DNA of 64,000 bases from Ktedonobacterales bacterium. Lineage in GTDB: Bacteria; Chloroflexota; Ktedonobacteria; Ktedonobacterales; DATBGS01. Below the pieces are notes generated by a model. That model saw nothing but the letters and a program-made list of their open reading frames with translations, did not search any database and was not told the origin of the DNA. The stretch covers positions 1 through 64,000 of the forward strand of contig DATBHW010000029.1 of NCBI GenBank assembly GCA_036557285.1, given 5' to 3'. The stretch's first letter is position 1. Each line of letters starts with the position of its first letter. This document shows positions 19,379 to 29,609 of the stretch, piece after piece. Made by a program: the position numbers and the translations under genes.

Positions 19379-21304
19379 TTATATCTGCTGCGAGAGGAGC
19401 GAGGCCACCTCCTGACAGACCTGGCGTGCGATGGCCTGGCCTTCCTGGAGCGAGTTCAGGTGTGCCGAGTAGACGGAAATAATATAAGTCTCGCTCCCAA
19501 CTCTCACAATGCCCGATGTATTCATCGCCCAGCGGTTATCTGTGCCAACCACCCAGCCATCTTTCATAGCGACAGCTGCCCCCTGCGGCCTGGTGTCACC
19601 CACGCCTATCTGCTGGGCTGGCTCGATATTCTCCAGCAGCGAGAACGCCAGCGCGCGATCCTGCTGTGTCAGCACTTTACCCTCATACAGCAGCGTCAAT
19701 AGCTGCACCATCGCCAGCGGCTTCACGAAGCTATAGGTCCATTCACAGTTATCTGGCTCCAGGCCAGTAATCCCGATCTGATCCAGATACTCCTTTAGCC
19801 CGATGCCCCAACCAATTTCGCCGTACAGCTCCTCACCAGCCTCATCATCAGCATTTTTAATCAACTTCGTCAACAGATCCATCTCATGAGCACTCGGTCT
19901 GCGGTCCTGCTGCTCCGTCATCGTCAGAAATGCCAGCAGAATAGGCACCTTGACTGAATTGCCCATGAGGTAATGATTGTTCAGGTGATAGGTATAGTAT
20001 TGCTGGCGGGTCAGGTCGTAGACAGCGGCAGCCGTATGATCGCCCTGGCTTGCCAGGTACTGCGCGAGGCCGGATGAAAGCAGATCGAATGAGGCCCACG
20101 CGGAGGTTTTTCCTGGCGAGGTGAAGGTAGTCCCAATGGCTGGCGCCCACCCATCGCCAGAGGTTTTAACACCTTTCCACTTCACATGGTACCAGAGCGT
20201 TCCGCCGTTCCACCGCGTATCGCCAGCCAGGGTGAGTGGGAAGTGCTGACCGACGTGGAGGGTTGCGGCGCCCGTGGCTGGCGCGTTGAGGATGTCTATG
20301 TCGCCGTTGGCCCAGATGGTAGTGTGCGTACCCAGCGCAGGGGCAGGTGGAGTGAGGGTTCGCAGATAGGCCACGCCGGTATCAAGCGGCTGAATGAGAG
20401 GCTGACCAGAGGCGTCCTTGTTATCAAGATTCATGATCAGCGCCCTACGCCAGAAGACCTGGATCAGCAGACGGTGCGAGGCGCCGTACTGAGTGGTGGC
20501 AAAGGGGATGGCCTCAGTCAATGGAGCGCCAAAATCGGTTTGCCAGCCATCGGGCGACACATTGCGACGTGTTATAAAGGCCCACAGAGCGGCTGGGATT
20601 ACATGACCGACCTTCCTACCATCGCGCGTGCCGCCCTGAATGAACACGCCGCCGCTCGATTCGCTCTGCGGGCTGTTCTGGTTCACGGCGCTGTTGGGCG
20701 CGGGTTCAGGTATCATCTGGTCGGGATTCGTCGCGCTGCGCAGATCGGTATAGGTTAAACTGCCCCCCACATGCGCCTGGCTCCCCACCGTGAGCAGGGT
20801 ATGCAGCAATGGGAGTTGAATGACGCCGGTATGGCTGTCTTTCAGTCCGTCCGGTATCAAACGCTCTATCTGTTTATCCGCCTGGCTGGTCCTGGTGGTG
20901 GCTGCCCCTGGTATCCCTGGCAGGAGCAGCGCGTTTGCGGTAAAGAATTGAATCCACCCCTGGGCGATAGGAAAGCCCGGCGTCACCGGCGCTCCCAGGA
21001 GCGTCGCCCCCGCATGCGATTGATAATAGGCGCTAAAAGCTGGATCAACCGCGATCTGCAAGGTCTCTGGCGAAGAAAATGGGATCGTTGCCGCCGTAGT
21101 GTCCGTATCATCGGCCCAGCGGCTTGCATCGCCTGCGGCTATCCTCTGGTTGTTCAGTTGCGCATTGAGCTGCACGATCCAGATACTCATACCAAGCAGT
21201 GATACCAGCACCGCCAAGGTTCCAAGCCCGATCCACGGCCTGGAGACGAGTTGTCCGGGCCACCGAACCATTCTCGAATTGATCCTGGGCAAATGTTTTT
21301 GCAT
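19379..21304 (-). CDS. Membrane-anchored beta-lactamase-fold protein lacking catalytic residues
   Basis: This 641-residue protein has a cytoplasmic start, a membrane anchor (LGTLAVLVSLLGMSIWIV, about 27-45) and an extracellular part. Residues about 85-130 resemble LGFP-type repeats, 325-395 resemble an SH3-like domain, and 405-641 follow class A beta-lactamases. The catalytic motifs are altered. The SxxK motif reads N449-S-V-K452, so Asn replaces the nucleophile Ser. SDN is replaced by ADD (485-487), and KTG by KDG (581-583). It is therefore probably a non-hydrolytic binding or structural protein of the cell wall. It converges on the CoA-binding gene. Confidence 0.85.
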   Translation of the reverse strand: MQKHLPRINSRMVRWPGQLVSRPWIGLGTLAVLVSLLGMSIWIVQLNAQLNNQRIAAGDASRWADDTDTTAATIPFSSPETLQIAVDPAFSAYYQSHAGATLLGAPVTPGFPIAQGWIQFFTANALLLPGIPGAATTRTSQADKQIERLIPDGLKDSHTGVIQLPLLHTLLTVGSQAHVGGSLTYTDLRSATNPDQMIPEPAPNSAVNQNSPQSESSGGVFIQGGTRDGRKVGHVIPAALWAFITRRNVSPDGWQTDFGAPLTEAIPFATTQYGASHRLLIQVFWRRALIMNLDNKDASGQPLIQPLDTGVAYLRTLTPPAPALGTHTTIWANGDIDILNAPATGAATLHVGQHFPLTLAGDTRWNGGTLWYHVKWKGVKTSGDGWAPAIGTTFTSPGKTSAWASFDLLSSGLAQYLASQGDHTAAAVYDLTRQQYYTYHLNNHYLMGNSVKVPILLAFLTMTEQQDRRPSAHEMDLLTKLIKNADDEAGEELYGEIGWGIGLKEYLDQIGITGLEPDNCEWTYSFVKPLAMVQLLTLLYEGKVLTQQDRALAFSLLENIEPAQQIGVGDTRPQGAAVAMKDGWVVGTDNRWAMNTSGIVRVGSETYIISVYSAHLNSLQEGQAIARQVCQEVASLLSQQI

Positions 21305-21587
21305 ACAGTAAAGGCTCCTTGTTAAGTGCAGAAGAGAGACGCGCTGGCGTCAATGCCCTGGGACATGCGCAAAGCAGCAGCAAAGTATATACCAGCCACA
21401 ACAGTGCCAACACTGTTTCGCAGGCGAACGCTCACAGGCGGTTTCGCCCAGTGGTTTGCTATTTGCAGTGACAGCCGCCAGCCCTACCAGAAAGATTGTA
21501 TGGGGCGGTATGAGCGGCGGCCCCGCTGAAAAGTAATGTGCTTGTGGTGTCTATGCTTTTGATAAAATGCCTGGCGTAATAAAATGC

Positions 21588-21616
21588 TTGACAAACTTTG
21601 CTATTCCCTCTATACT
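21588..21616 (+). promoter_or_regulatory. Consensus promoter of the GH5 gene
   Basis: TTGACA (21588-21593), a 17-bp spacer and TATACT (21611-21616) match the sigma-70 consensus closely. The predicted start, near 21623, falls inside the palindrome described next. Confidence 0.8.
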
Positions 21617-21620
21617 CATC

Positions 21621-21668
21621 GTAACCGATACCGAAATCGCTTACGTGAACGCTCTCGGTATCGGTTAC
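21621..21668. promoter_or_regulatory. 14-bp perfect palindrome at the transcription start: likely operator
   Basis: GTAACCGATACCGA (21621-21634) is repeated as its exact reverse complement at 21655-21668, with 20 bp between. Each arm also contains CGATACCG. The first arm covers the predicted +1, so a bound regulator would block initiation. In RNA it would form a hairpin in the 5' UTR. Sugar-responsive LacI-type regulators use CG-centred palindromes, which would suit a cellulase-family gene, but the regulator is not in this window. Confidence 0.65.
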
Positions 21669-21796
21669 AAGACTGTCTCATTTGCGCTGCGGCGCAGCAA
21701 TGCCGCGAGTTCCACCTATGTATCAGAATAGTATATAGTAAAGGCGCCCTCTTATTGTTTTCTTACGATGGGTTACTAGCTTGAGAGAAATCTTCC

Positions 21797-23440
21797 ATGA
21801 AGCCATGTGCCTTTTGTCAGGGACCAAAAGACCCGATCAGCGGCATCTGTCGTCGGTGTGGCCGGATGGCCCAGGATGACCCGTTTATTCTAACCACACC
21901 ACCTCCAACCCCATCTTTCCTCCATGTCGCAACCGCTGAAAGCCAATGTCCAGGTTGTGGGGAAGCGATCATCGCCGACCAGCGGTTTTGCAGGAAATGT
22001 GGGCTGGCGCTGCCCACCCTTTCCACCCAGCCAGAGGGCCAACTGATCGGTCAGCGCGCTGGCGCAAAGGAGAGCGAAGCAGAAGCCCTCCCCAGCAGCG
22101 CGCCCACGTTCCAAACGTCTCCAGGCTCGACAGGCGCGTGGTGGGAAACTCCCACCGTGCCAGTAGTCCAGACGCAGGCGCGCGATACCGTCTCGTCTGG
22201 TGTGCGGCGGCGGCGGGTCTGGCTCAGCCTCTTACTCCTGGTGGTCGGCCTCGGCAGCATCGGCGGCTATCTGGTCCTGCATGCTCAGACGCAGGAGCCT
22301 GGCCGCAAGGTGAGCAGCGTCGGTACGCCCGGAGCAAACCCAACCAGCGGGCTGGCCCCGACCCCAACCGCCTCGCCGCCGGTCGGGTCCGGCTACTGGC
22401 ACACCAGCGGCATCCAAATTGTGGATGCAAACAATCATCCGGTGCGAATTGCAGGCCTCAACTGGTTTGGCTTTGAATCGCCTACCTACGTGGTTCACGG
22501 CCTGGGGCAGCGCGATTACCACGATCTGCTCCGCCAAATCAAAAGCCTTGGCTATAACACCATCCGCATACCATTCTCTGATCAGTTGTTTTTTGCTAAT
22601 AGTGTCCCAAACGGCATCTCGTTTAACAACGGCATGAACCAGGATCTGCAAGGACTCAACGGGTTGCAGATTCTGGATAAAATTGTGGCCGCGTCCGGTC
22701 AAGTGGGCTTGCGGATTATTCTGGACCATCACGGCATAGACGCTGGCTCGCAAACCAAACTCTGGTCAGCGCCTGATTGTTCTGTATCCTGCTTTGAGGC
22801 GGATTGGCTGATGCTAGCCACCCATTACCTGGGCAACACAACGGTTATTGGAGCGGATCTGGATAACGAGCCGCACGCCGCAGCCTGTTGGGGATGTGGT
22901 AATCCCTCAGTAGATTGGCAAATGGAGGCTCAGAGTCTGGGCAATAAGATTCTGGCGATCAACCCTCACTGGCTGATCTTTGTCGAGGGCGTGGAGTGCT
23001 ACAAAGGGGATTGTTACTGGTGGGGAGGCAACCTGGAAGGGGTAGCCGACACGCCAGTCCAACTCAATGTACCCAATCAGGTCGTCTATTCTCCGCACGA
23101 CTATCCGCCTGATGTCTATAATCTGCACTACTTTAACGAACCCGATTATCCCGATAACCTGCCTGGCATCTGGGATGCCCATTGGGGCTTTATTGTCAAA
23201 GAGGGCATCGCCCCCCTCATGTTAGGGGAGTTCGGCACCCTGTTGACCACGACGAAGGACCAGCAGTGGTTCACGAGCATCATCGCCTATCTGGGCAACG
23301 GGGTTACAGGAATAAGCTGGACGTATTGGGCATTAAATCCTGACTCGGTGGACACCGGAGGCATTCTGCAAAATGATTGGGCCACAGTCAACCAGCAGAA
23401 ACAGGATTACCTGAACCCCATTGAGTTTCCGCTTGTCTAG
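21797..23440 (+). CDS. Membrane-tethered GH5 glycoside hydrolase with N-terminal zinc ribbons
   Basis: The 547-residue protein has two zinc-ribbon-like modules at the N-terminus (CAFC...CRRC and CPGC...CRKC), a variable linker, one membrane segment (VWLSLLLLVVGLGSIGGYLVL) and a Pro/Thr linker. A GH5 catalytic domain starts near residue 200 (GIQIVDANNHPVRIAGLNWFG). The acid/base is E358 in DLDNEPH and the nucleophile is E478 in LGEFG. LGYNTIRIPFS and LDHHG match GH5 strands 2 and 3. It should hydrolyse beta-1,4-glucan-type polymers outside the cell while anchored by a cytoplasmic ribbon. Ribbons on the inner side of a tethered cellulase are unusual. It is preceded by a strong promoter and an operator-like palindrome. 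Confidence 0.9.
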   Translation: MKPCAFCQGPKDPISGICRRCGRMAQDDPFILTTPPPTPSFLHVATAESQCPGCGEAIIADQRFCRKCGLALPTLSTQPEGQLIGQRAGAKESEAEALPSSAPTFQTSPGSTGAWWETPTVPVVQTQARDTVSSGVRRRRVWLSLLLLVVGLGSIGGYLVLHAQTQEPGRKVSSVGTPGANPTSGLAPTPTASPPVGSGYWHTSGIQIVDANNHPVRIAGLNWFGFESPTYVVHGLGQRDYHDLLRQIKSLGYNTIRIPFSDQLFFANSVPNGISFNNGMNQDLQGLNGLQILDKIVAASGQVGLRIILDHHGIDAGSQTKLWSAPDCSVSCFEADWLMLATHYLGNTTVIGADLDNEPHAAACWGCGNPSVDWQMEAQSLGNKILAINPHWLIFVEGVECYKGDCYWWGGNLEGVADTPVQLNVPNQVVYSPHDYPPDVYNLHYFNEPDYPDNLPGIWDAHWGFIVKEGIAPLMLGEFGTLLTTTKDQQWFTSIIAYLGNGVTGISWTYWALNPDSVDTGGILQNDWATVNQQKQDYLNPIEFPLV

Positions 23441-23479
23441 ACTCTTCCCCTCTTTTGGAGGCGGGAAGGTACGGGAATA

Positions 23480-24958
23480 GTGATGTCAAGATTACTCTCT
23501 AGATTACCAGGCACGCGCCTGGGCGATTACGAACTGATCGAGGGCATTGGCGAAGGCGGCATGGCCGATGTCTATCGCGCTAAGCAATTAACCGCCTTTG
23601 GCCGCGAGGTCGCGGTGAAGGTTATCCGACCAGAATTTACGGGAGATGAGCCTTTTCGTCGGCGCTTTCTGCGCGAGGCCCACGCTATCTCCAGGCTTTC
23701 CCACCCCAACATCTTGCCGCTTATCGAGTTTGGCGAGGAGCAGGGCATTCTTTATCTCGTCATGCCTTTGGTACGCGAAGGCACGCTGCGTGATCTGCTC
23801 TACAACCATCATGGGCCACTGTCTCTGGAGGAAACGCTTTCCCTCTTCGTCCCGCTCTGTGACGCTGTGCAGTATGCCCATCAGGAAGAAATTATTCACC
23901 GCGATATTAAGCCCCAGAATATCCTGCTGCAACGCCACACCCATGTTTTGCTCGCTGACTTTGGCATTGCGCGTGATCGCTTCGATACCAGGATGACGAC
24001 AACTGGCGTGGGGCTGGGCAGCGTAGAATATATGGCTCCAGAACAAGCGGAAGGTCTGGCGGATGCGCGCAGCGACATCTACAGCCTGGGGATTGTTCTC
24101 TATCAACTGCTCACCGGAGTCGTACCGTACTCTGGTTTGCAGCCGCTTGAGGTGCTTTTCAAGAAGGCAAACGACCCGGCTCCCGACCCACGCTGGCATA
24201 ATCCCCATCTGCCTGTCGAGATCGTGGATATTCTCCAGATGGCACTCGCCAAAGCCCCCAGCCAGCGCTTTGAAACTGCCGGGGCATTAGGGTACGCCGT
24301 CCAGCAAGTCGGGCCTTATGCTCTTCGCCCTCCACTCTTCAGTCAGATGATCGAAGCGCCCGCCTCTGACGCGACCACTCAAAATAGCGACCTGACGCCC
24401 ACTACGCGTCTAGCCAGGGGCCAGACGTTACCAGAGGCCGAGGAGGCTGCGAGCAGCCAGAACCTCGGAAGTCTTCCCACTAGGCGCAAGTATGTCCTGC
24501 TCATCGCTGTGCTGGCCGCCGCACTGGTATTGACGATTGGTGTTTCCTCAATTGCTTATGGGCATTTGGGCCTGGCCTGGTTTCATCCTGGCGCTGCTGA
24601 TACAGACGCCCGGCTCCTGACCCCCACGCCGGGCGGAACCATCCAGCCCACACAGATACCCGGCCCTATCAACACGCCTCTACCCTGGCCTACGGCACTA
24701 CCCCAACCCACCCCAACCGCCACGCCTCAGCCCACTGCGACGCCGACGCCTGGCCCGACAGAGACGCCAACACCGCAGCCCACTGCGACGCCGACACCTG
24801 GCCCGACAGAGACGCCGACGCCTCAGCCCACTGCGACGACAACGCCTGATCCGACAAACACACCAACACCGCAGCCCGCTGTGCCGGGGGGACCAGACCC
24901 TGGTCAGGCGCTACCCCCCCCGTCCGGCGCCGCGCCCAACCCTGGCGCGAACAATTGA
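23480..24958 (+). CDS. PknB-type Ser/Thr protein kinase with extracellular Pro/Thr tail
   Basis: The start is GTG 23480 or ATG 23483. The kinase domain (about 12-275) has GEGGMADVY (glycine loop), VAVKVI (Lys), HRDIKPQNILL (catalytic loop), ADFGIA (DFG) and YMAPEQ. A cytoplasmic linker leads to one membrane segment (YVLLIAVLAAALVLTIGVSS), then about 120 extracellular residues of Pro/Thr-rich sequence. These include three 16-residue tandem repeats, with no PASTA domain. It should phosphorylate cytoplasmic targets, possibly FHA proteins such as that at 31113. It lies 40 bp after the GH5 gene on the same strand. Confidence 0.93.
   Translation: MMSRLLSRLPGTRLGDYELIEGIGEGGMADVYRAKQLTAFGREVAVKVIRPEFTGDEPFRRRFLREAHAISRLSHPNILPLIEFGEEQGILYLVMPLVREGTLRDLLYNHHGPLSLEETLSLFVPLCDAVQYAHQEEIIHRDIKPQNILLQRHTHVLLADFGIARDRFDTRMTTTGVGLGSVEYMAPEQAEGLADARSDIYSLGIVLYQLLTGVVPYSGLQPLEVLFKKANDPAPDPRWHNPHLPVEIVDILQMALAKAPSQRFETAGALGYAVQQVGPYALRPPLFSQMIEAPASDATTQNSDLTPTTRLARGQTLPEAEEAASSQNLGSLPTRRKYVLLIAVLAAALVLTIGVSSIAYGHLGLAWFHPGAADTDARLLTPTPGGTIQPTQIPGPINTPLPWPTALPQPTPTATPQPTATPTPGPTETPTPQPTATPTPGPTETPTPQPTATTTPDPTNTPTPQPAVPGGPDPGQALPPPSGAAPNPGANN
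24728..24871. repeat. Three 48-bp tandem repeats inside the kinase tail
   Basis: Copies begin at 24728, 24776 and 24824, with a degenerate fourth start at 24872. Each begins CAGCCCACTGCGAC and encodes a 16-residue Pro/Thr unit. Such repeats vary in copy number by slippage and extend the surface-exposed stalk. Confidence 0.85.
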
Positions 24959-25037
24959 GAGCACCGACTTTTTCGGGCCACCCCCACGCCCGCCTGGTCG
25001 TGTACAGCAGGCTTGCTTTCATGCCTTGCCAGAGCTA

Positions 25038-25067
25038 TTGACAAAGAGCGCGCCGCCAGTATATACT
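25038..25067 (+). promoter_or_regulatory. Promoter of the tRNA-Leu/tRNA-Gly unit
   Basis: TTGACA (25038-25043), an 18-bp spacer and TATACT (25062-25067) lie about 40 bp upstream of tRNA-Leu. Confidence 0.75.
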
Positions 25068-25107
25068 GTATAGTGCGTCTGGCGAGGCTGCCAGAGCGGC
25101 GCAAGAA

Positions 25108-25188
25108 GCCCCCGTGGCGGAATGGTATACGCGGCAGGTTGAGGGCCTGTGCCCACAAGGCGTGCTGGTTCGAGTCCAGTCGGGGGCA
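25108..25188 (+). tRNA. tRNA-Leu (anticodon GAG)
   Basis: The acceptor GCCCCCG (25108-25114) pairs with CGGGGGC (25181-25187), and A25188 is the discriminator. The anticodon stem GCAGG/CCTGT encloses the loop TTGAGGG, so the anticodon is GAG. The long variable region (class II) and the T arm GCTGG-TTCGAGT-CCAGT fit tRNA-Leu. CCA is not encoded in full. Confidence 0.95.
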
Positions 25189-25244
25189 CCGTGATTGACT
25201 TTTAGCTGATTATCAGGTACACTTGTGAATGCTGATGCTTGTAG

Positions 25245-25316
25245 GCGGGCTTGGTGTAGTGGTAACATGCGACCTTCCCAAGGTTGAGACCGTGGGTTCG
25301 AATCCCATAGCCCGCT
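25245..25316 (+). tRNA. tRNA-Gly (anticodon CCC)
   Basis: The acceptor GCGGGCT pairs with AGCCCGC. The anticodon stem CGACC/GGTTG encloses TTCCCAA, giving anticodon CCC. The T arm is GTGGG-TTCGAAT-CCCAT. It lies 56 bp after tRNA-Leu and ahead of a T-tract terminator. Confidence 0.95.
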
Positions 25317-25343
25317 CCCTTCGCTCAAGCGACCCTTTGCTCA

Positions 25344-25370
25344 CGCCGGATAGACATCCGGCGCTTTTTT
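25344..25370 (+). terminator. Intrinsic terminator of the tRNA unit
   Basis: CGCCGGAT (25344-25351) pairs with ATCCGGCG (25356-25363) across a 4-nt loop, followed by C and six T. Confidence 0.9.
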
Positions 25371-27312
<1,942 letters not shown>

Positions 27313-27360
27313 TTGCTGATTACTACTGGCAGCGCCACGACTTGACGCCTGGCTGGCTCG

Positions 27361-28731
27361 CTACTGGCCCACCAGCGCTTCGCCAGCCTCGCGGCCATCC
27401 AGCTTCTCGATCTGCGCCCCCAGCATTCGCAGTTTTTCAGGCAGCCGTTCATAGCCGCGCTCAATATGTTCGATGCCCATCAGCGTTGAAGCGCCATTCG
27501 CGCACAGCGCCGCCAGGATATAGGAGCAGCCCGCGCGAATATCAGGAATGGTGAGCGCCGCGCCTGAAAGCGGCGTTGGACCGCGCACGATACAGCTATG
27601 GAAATAGTCCTTCTCGCGGAAGCGGCAGGCCATCTCCCCCAGGCATTTTGTATACAGCCCGATGTCAGCGCCCATCCGGTTTAACTCTTGCGTAAAACCA
27701 AAGCGATCTTCATAGATCGTCTCGTGGACCACCGACATCCCTCTGGCCTGCGTCAGCAACACAGTAAAGGGCTGCTGCCAGTCGGTCATAAAACCTGGAT
27801 GCACATCCGTCTCTATCGCTATAGAGCGAGGCACACAGCCGGTATCAAAAAAGCGAATGGCGTCTTCTTCCACCGAGAAATCTAACCCGATGCGATAGAG
27901 CGTGTTCAGGAAGGTCAGCAGGTGATCCTGGCTTGCCCCCTGGAGCCGCACATCCCCTCTGGTCAGATAGGCGGCAATCGCCAGCGAAACGGCCTCCAGC
28001 CGGTCAGGGAGAATATGATGCGTCGCCCCGCGCAGCCGATCTACCCCTTCCACAACAATCTTGCGGTCCACCTTGAGTTCGATAATCGCCCCCATCTTTT
28101 GCAGGAACTTGATGAGGTCCATAATCTCCGGCTCGATAGCGGCGTTCTCGATAATCGTCACGCCTTTTGCCAGCGAGGCGGTCATCAAAAGGTTCTCGGT
28201 CGTGCCCACACTGGGAAAGGGCAGTCGAATCGTTGCGCCCTTCAAGCGTTTAGCCTTCGCGTAAAAACAGCCATCCCGAAACTTGATCTCCGCGCCCATC
28301 TGCATCAACCCTTCGATATGGAAGTTGATGGGGCGCGGGCCAATCTTGTCACCTCCTGGCGCCGGAATCCTGGCCTGGCCGCAGCGGTGGAGCATCGGCC
28401 CCAGGGTTAACACCGCCAGCCGATTCATCCGTCCAAGCTCTTGCGGCGGGGCATGATTGCTGATGTTCGCCGTTTTAATCAAGATAGTCGAGGGATGGTC
28501 CGGCAGCCAGCTTATCTCCGCGCCAATCGCCCGTAAGAGGCTCTCGGTAATGGTCACATCCCCAATACGCGGCGTGTTATGCAGGGTACATGGCTCTTCA
28601 GTCAGAAGTGAGGCAACCAGCATTTTGGTAGCGGCGTTTTTCGCGCCGCTCACGCGGACTGTCCCACGCAGCGGCGCTCCTCCCTCTACCAGATAGCAGG
28701 CAACACGATCAGCCGTGACAATCTCGCTCAT
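27361..28731 (-). CDS. murA: UDP-N-acetylglucosamine 1-carboxyvinyltransferase with Asp at the catalytic Cys position
   Basis: MurA adds enolpyruvate to UDP-GlcNAc, the first committed step of peptidoglycan synthesis. The ATG at 28731 is preferred over an upstream TTG and gives 456 residues. The substrate loop KNAATKMLVASLL and the repeated alpha/beta inside-out fold are clear. The catalytic loop usually written PGGCxIGxRP reads PGGDKIGPRP here, with D128 in place of the Cys. The same Cys-to-Asp change is known from mycobacterial and chlamydial MurA, where the enzyme is active but not alkylated by fosfomycin. Intrinsic fosfomycin tolerance is the expected consequence. A minus-strand promoter precedes the gene. 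Confidence 0.96.
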   Translation of the reverse strand: MSEIVTADRVACYLVEGGAPLRGTVRVSGAKNAATKMLVASLLTEEPCTLHNTPRIGDVTITESLLRAIGAEISWLPDHPSTILIKTANISNHAPPQELGRMNRLAVLTLGPMLHRCGQARIPAPGGDKIGPRPINFHIEGLMQMGAEIKFRDGCFYAKAKRLKGATIRLPFPSVGTTENLLMTASLAKGVTIIENAAIEPEIMDLIKFLQKMGAIIELKVDRKIVVEGVDRLRGATHHILPDRLEAVSLAIAAYLTRGDVRLQGASQDHLLTFLNTLYRIGLDFSVEEDAIRFFDTGCVPRSIAIETDVHPGFMTDWQQPFTVLLTQARGMSVVHETIYEDRFGFTQELNRMGADIGLYTKCLGEMACRFREKDYFHSCIVRGPTPLSGAALTIPDIRAGCSYILAALCANGASTLMGIEHIERGYERLPEKLRMLGAQIEKLDGREAGEALVGQ

Positions 28732-28831
28732 GGTTTCTCTCACTTCCAAAAGTGGGCGCTACTCAAGAATGGGCGCGGCTCAAACGTGACCGGACCCTGA
28801 AGCATGCTTAATGCCAAACTCAGCCAGCAGC

Positions 28832-28861
28832 AGTATACCTATCGAGGGAATCCTTTGTAAA
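28832..28861 (-). promoter_or_regulatory. Promoter of murA
   Basis: On the minus strand TTTACA (28856-28861), an 18-bp spacer and TATACT (28832-28837) lie about 100 bp upstream of the murA ATG. Confidence 0.65.
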
Positions 28862-28904
28862 TACACATAGGACTCTTGGGCGCGAGTGTGGGCGCGATAT
28901 GCGC

Positions 28905-29609
28905 TCAGTGTGGTGGGGCTTGGTGTCTCAGGCGGGCGCGAGCCGTCCAGTGGCCCGCCTCCGCGCGAGCAATGGCAATCTCGGCTCCAGGCCGACGCTC
29001 GGCCTCATACAACAAAGCCAGCACCAGATAGAGCGCCCCCAGACCAGCCTCATCCTCAACGGCTTCCAGCAGCCCTCTGGCCTCTTGCGCCAGCGCAGCC
29101 GCCTGGTCGAAGTCCTGCTCGCGCAGCGCCTGGCGGGCGCGCATCACCAGCAGCCAGCCCAGAAGCTGGCGGTGCTTTGGGCCAGCGTCGGCGCGCCCAA
29201 TCGCCTCGCAGCGTTCCCAGGCGCGCTGCGCCTCCTCCGCGCGGGCAGCTACCAACAAACGCTCGCCCTGCACCATCAGGCAGCGCCCCACCTGCACCCC
29301 ATCACCCGACATCTGAGCCAGCGCCACCGCCGACCCCATCCGCTCCAGACTGGCGGCGAGATCACCATCGCGCTCATAGAGCAGATCATCCTCGCGCAGC
29401 AGCACATAGGCGAGCAGCGCCTGACACGCTGGCGCCACCTCTGAGGGACCATCGCGCACCACGTCTTCAAGCGCCTCGCGCTCCTTTTGATATGCTGCCA
29501 GCGCCGCTGCCTCGTCAAGCGTCGTATCCCAGAGCGTCGCCTCAACCCGCTCCTCAATCTCTTGCAGCCTGGCCCGCGCCGCAGCAAGACGCTTCGGCTC
29601 GTCCATCAC
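28905..29609 (-). CDS. TPR-like helical-repeat protein
   Basis: The 234-residue protein is almost entirely helical and rich in Ala, Glu, Arg and Leu. Several 34-residue-like helical pairs are visible (for example RLLVAARAEEAQRAWERCEAIG and QALREQDFDQAAALAQEARGLLEAVED), with TPR-style small residues at turn positions. No signal peptide or enzyme motif is seen. Its start overlaps the end of the upstream oxidoreductase gene by ATGA, so the two are co-translated. A scaffolding role for that enzyme is possible but unproven. Confidence 0.7.
   Translation of the reverse strand: MMDEPKRLAAARARLQEIEERVEATLWDTTLDEAAALAAYQKEREALEDVVRDGPSEVAPACQALLAYVLLREDDLLYERDGDLAASLERMGSAVALAQMSGDGVQVGRCLMVQGERLLVAARAEEAQRAWERCEAIGRADAGPKHRQLLGWLLVMRARQALREQDFDQAAALAQEARGLLEAVEDEAGLGALYLVLALLYEAERRPGAEIAIARAEAGHWTARARLRHQAPPH

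Noticed and set aside
19379-21304. Active class A beta-lactamase
   Set aside because: The nucleophile Ser is Asn, and SDN and KTG are also changed, so resistance function is not supported.
24728-24871. Tandem repeats considered as a CRISPR array
   Set aside because: The repeats are contiguous with no spacers and encode Pro/Thr units in the kinase frame.
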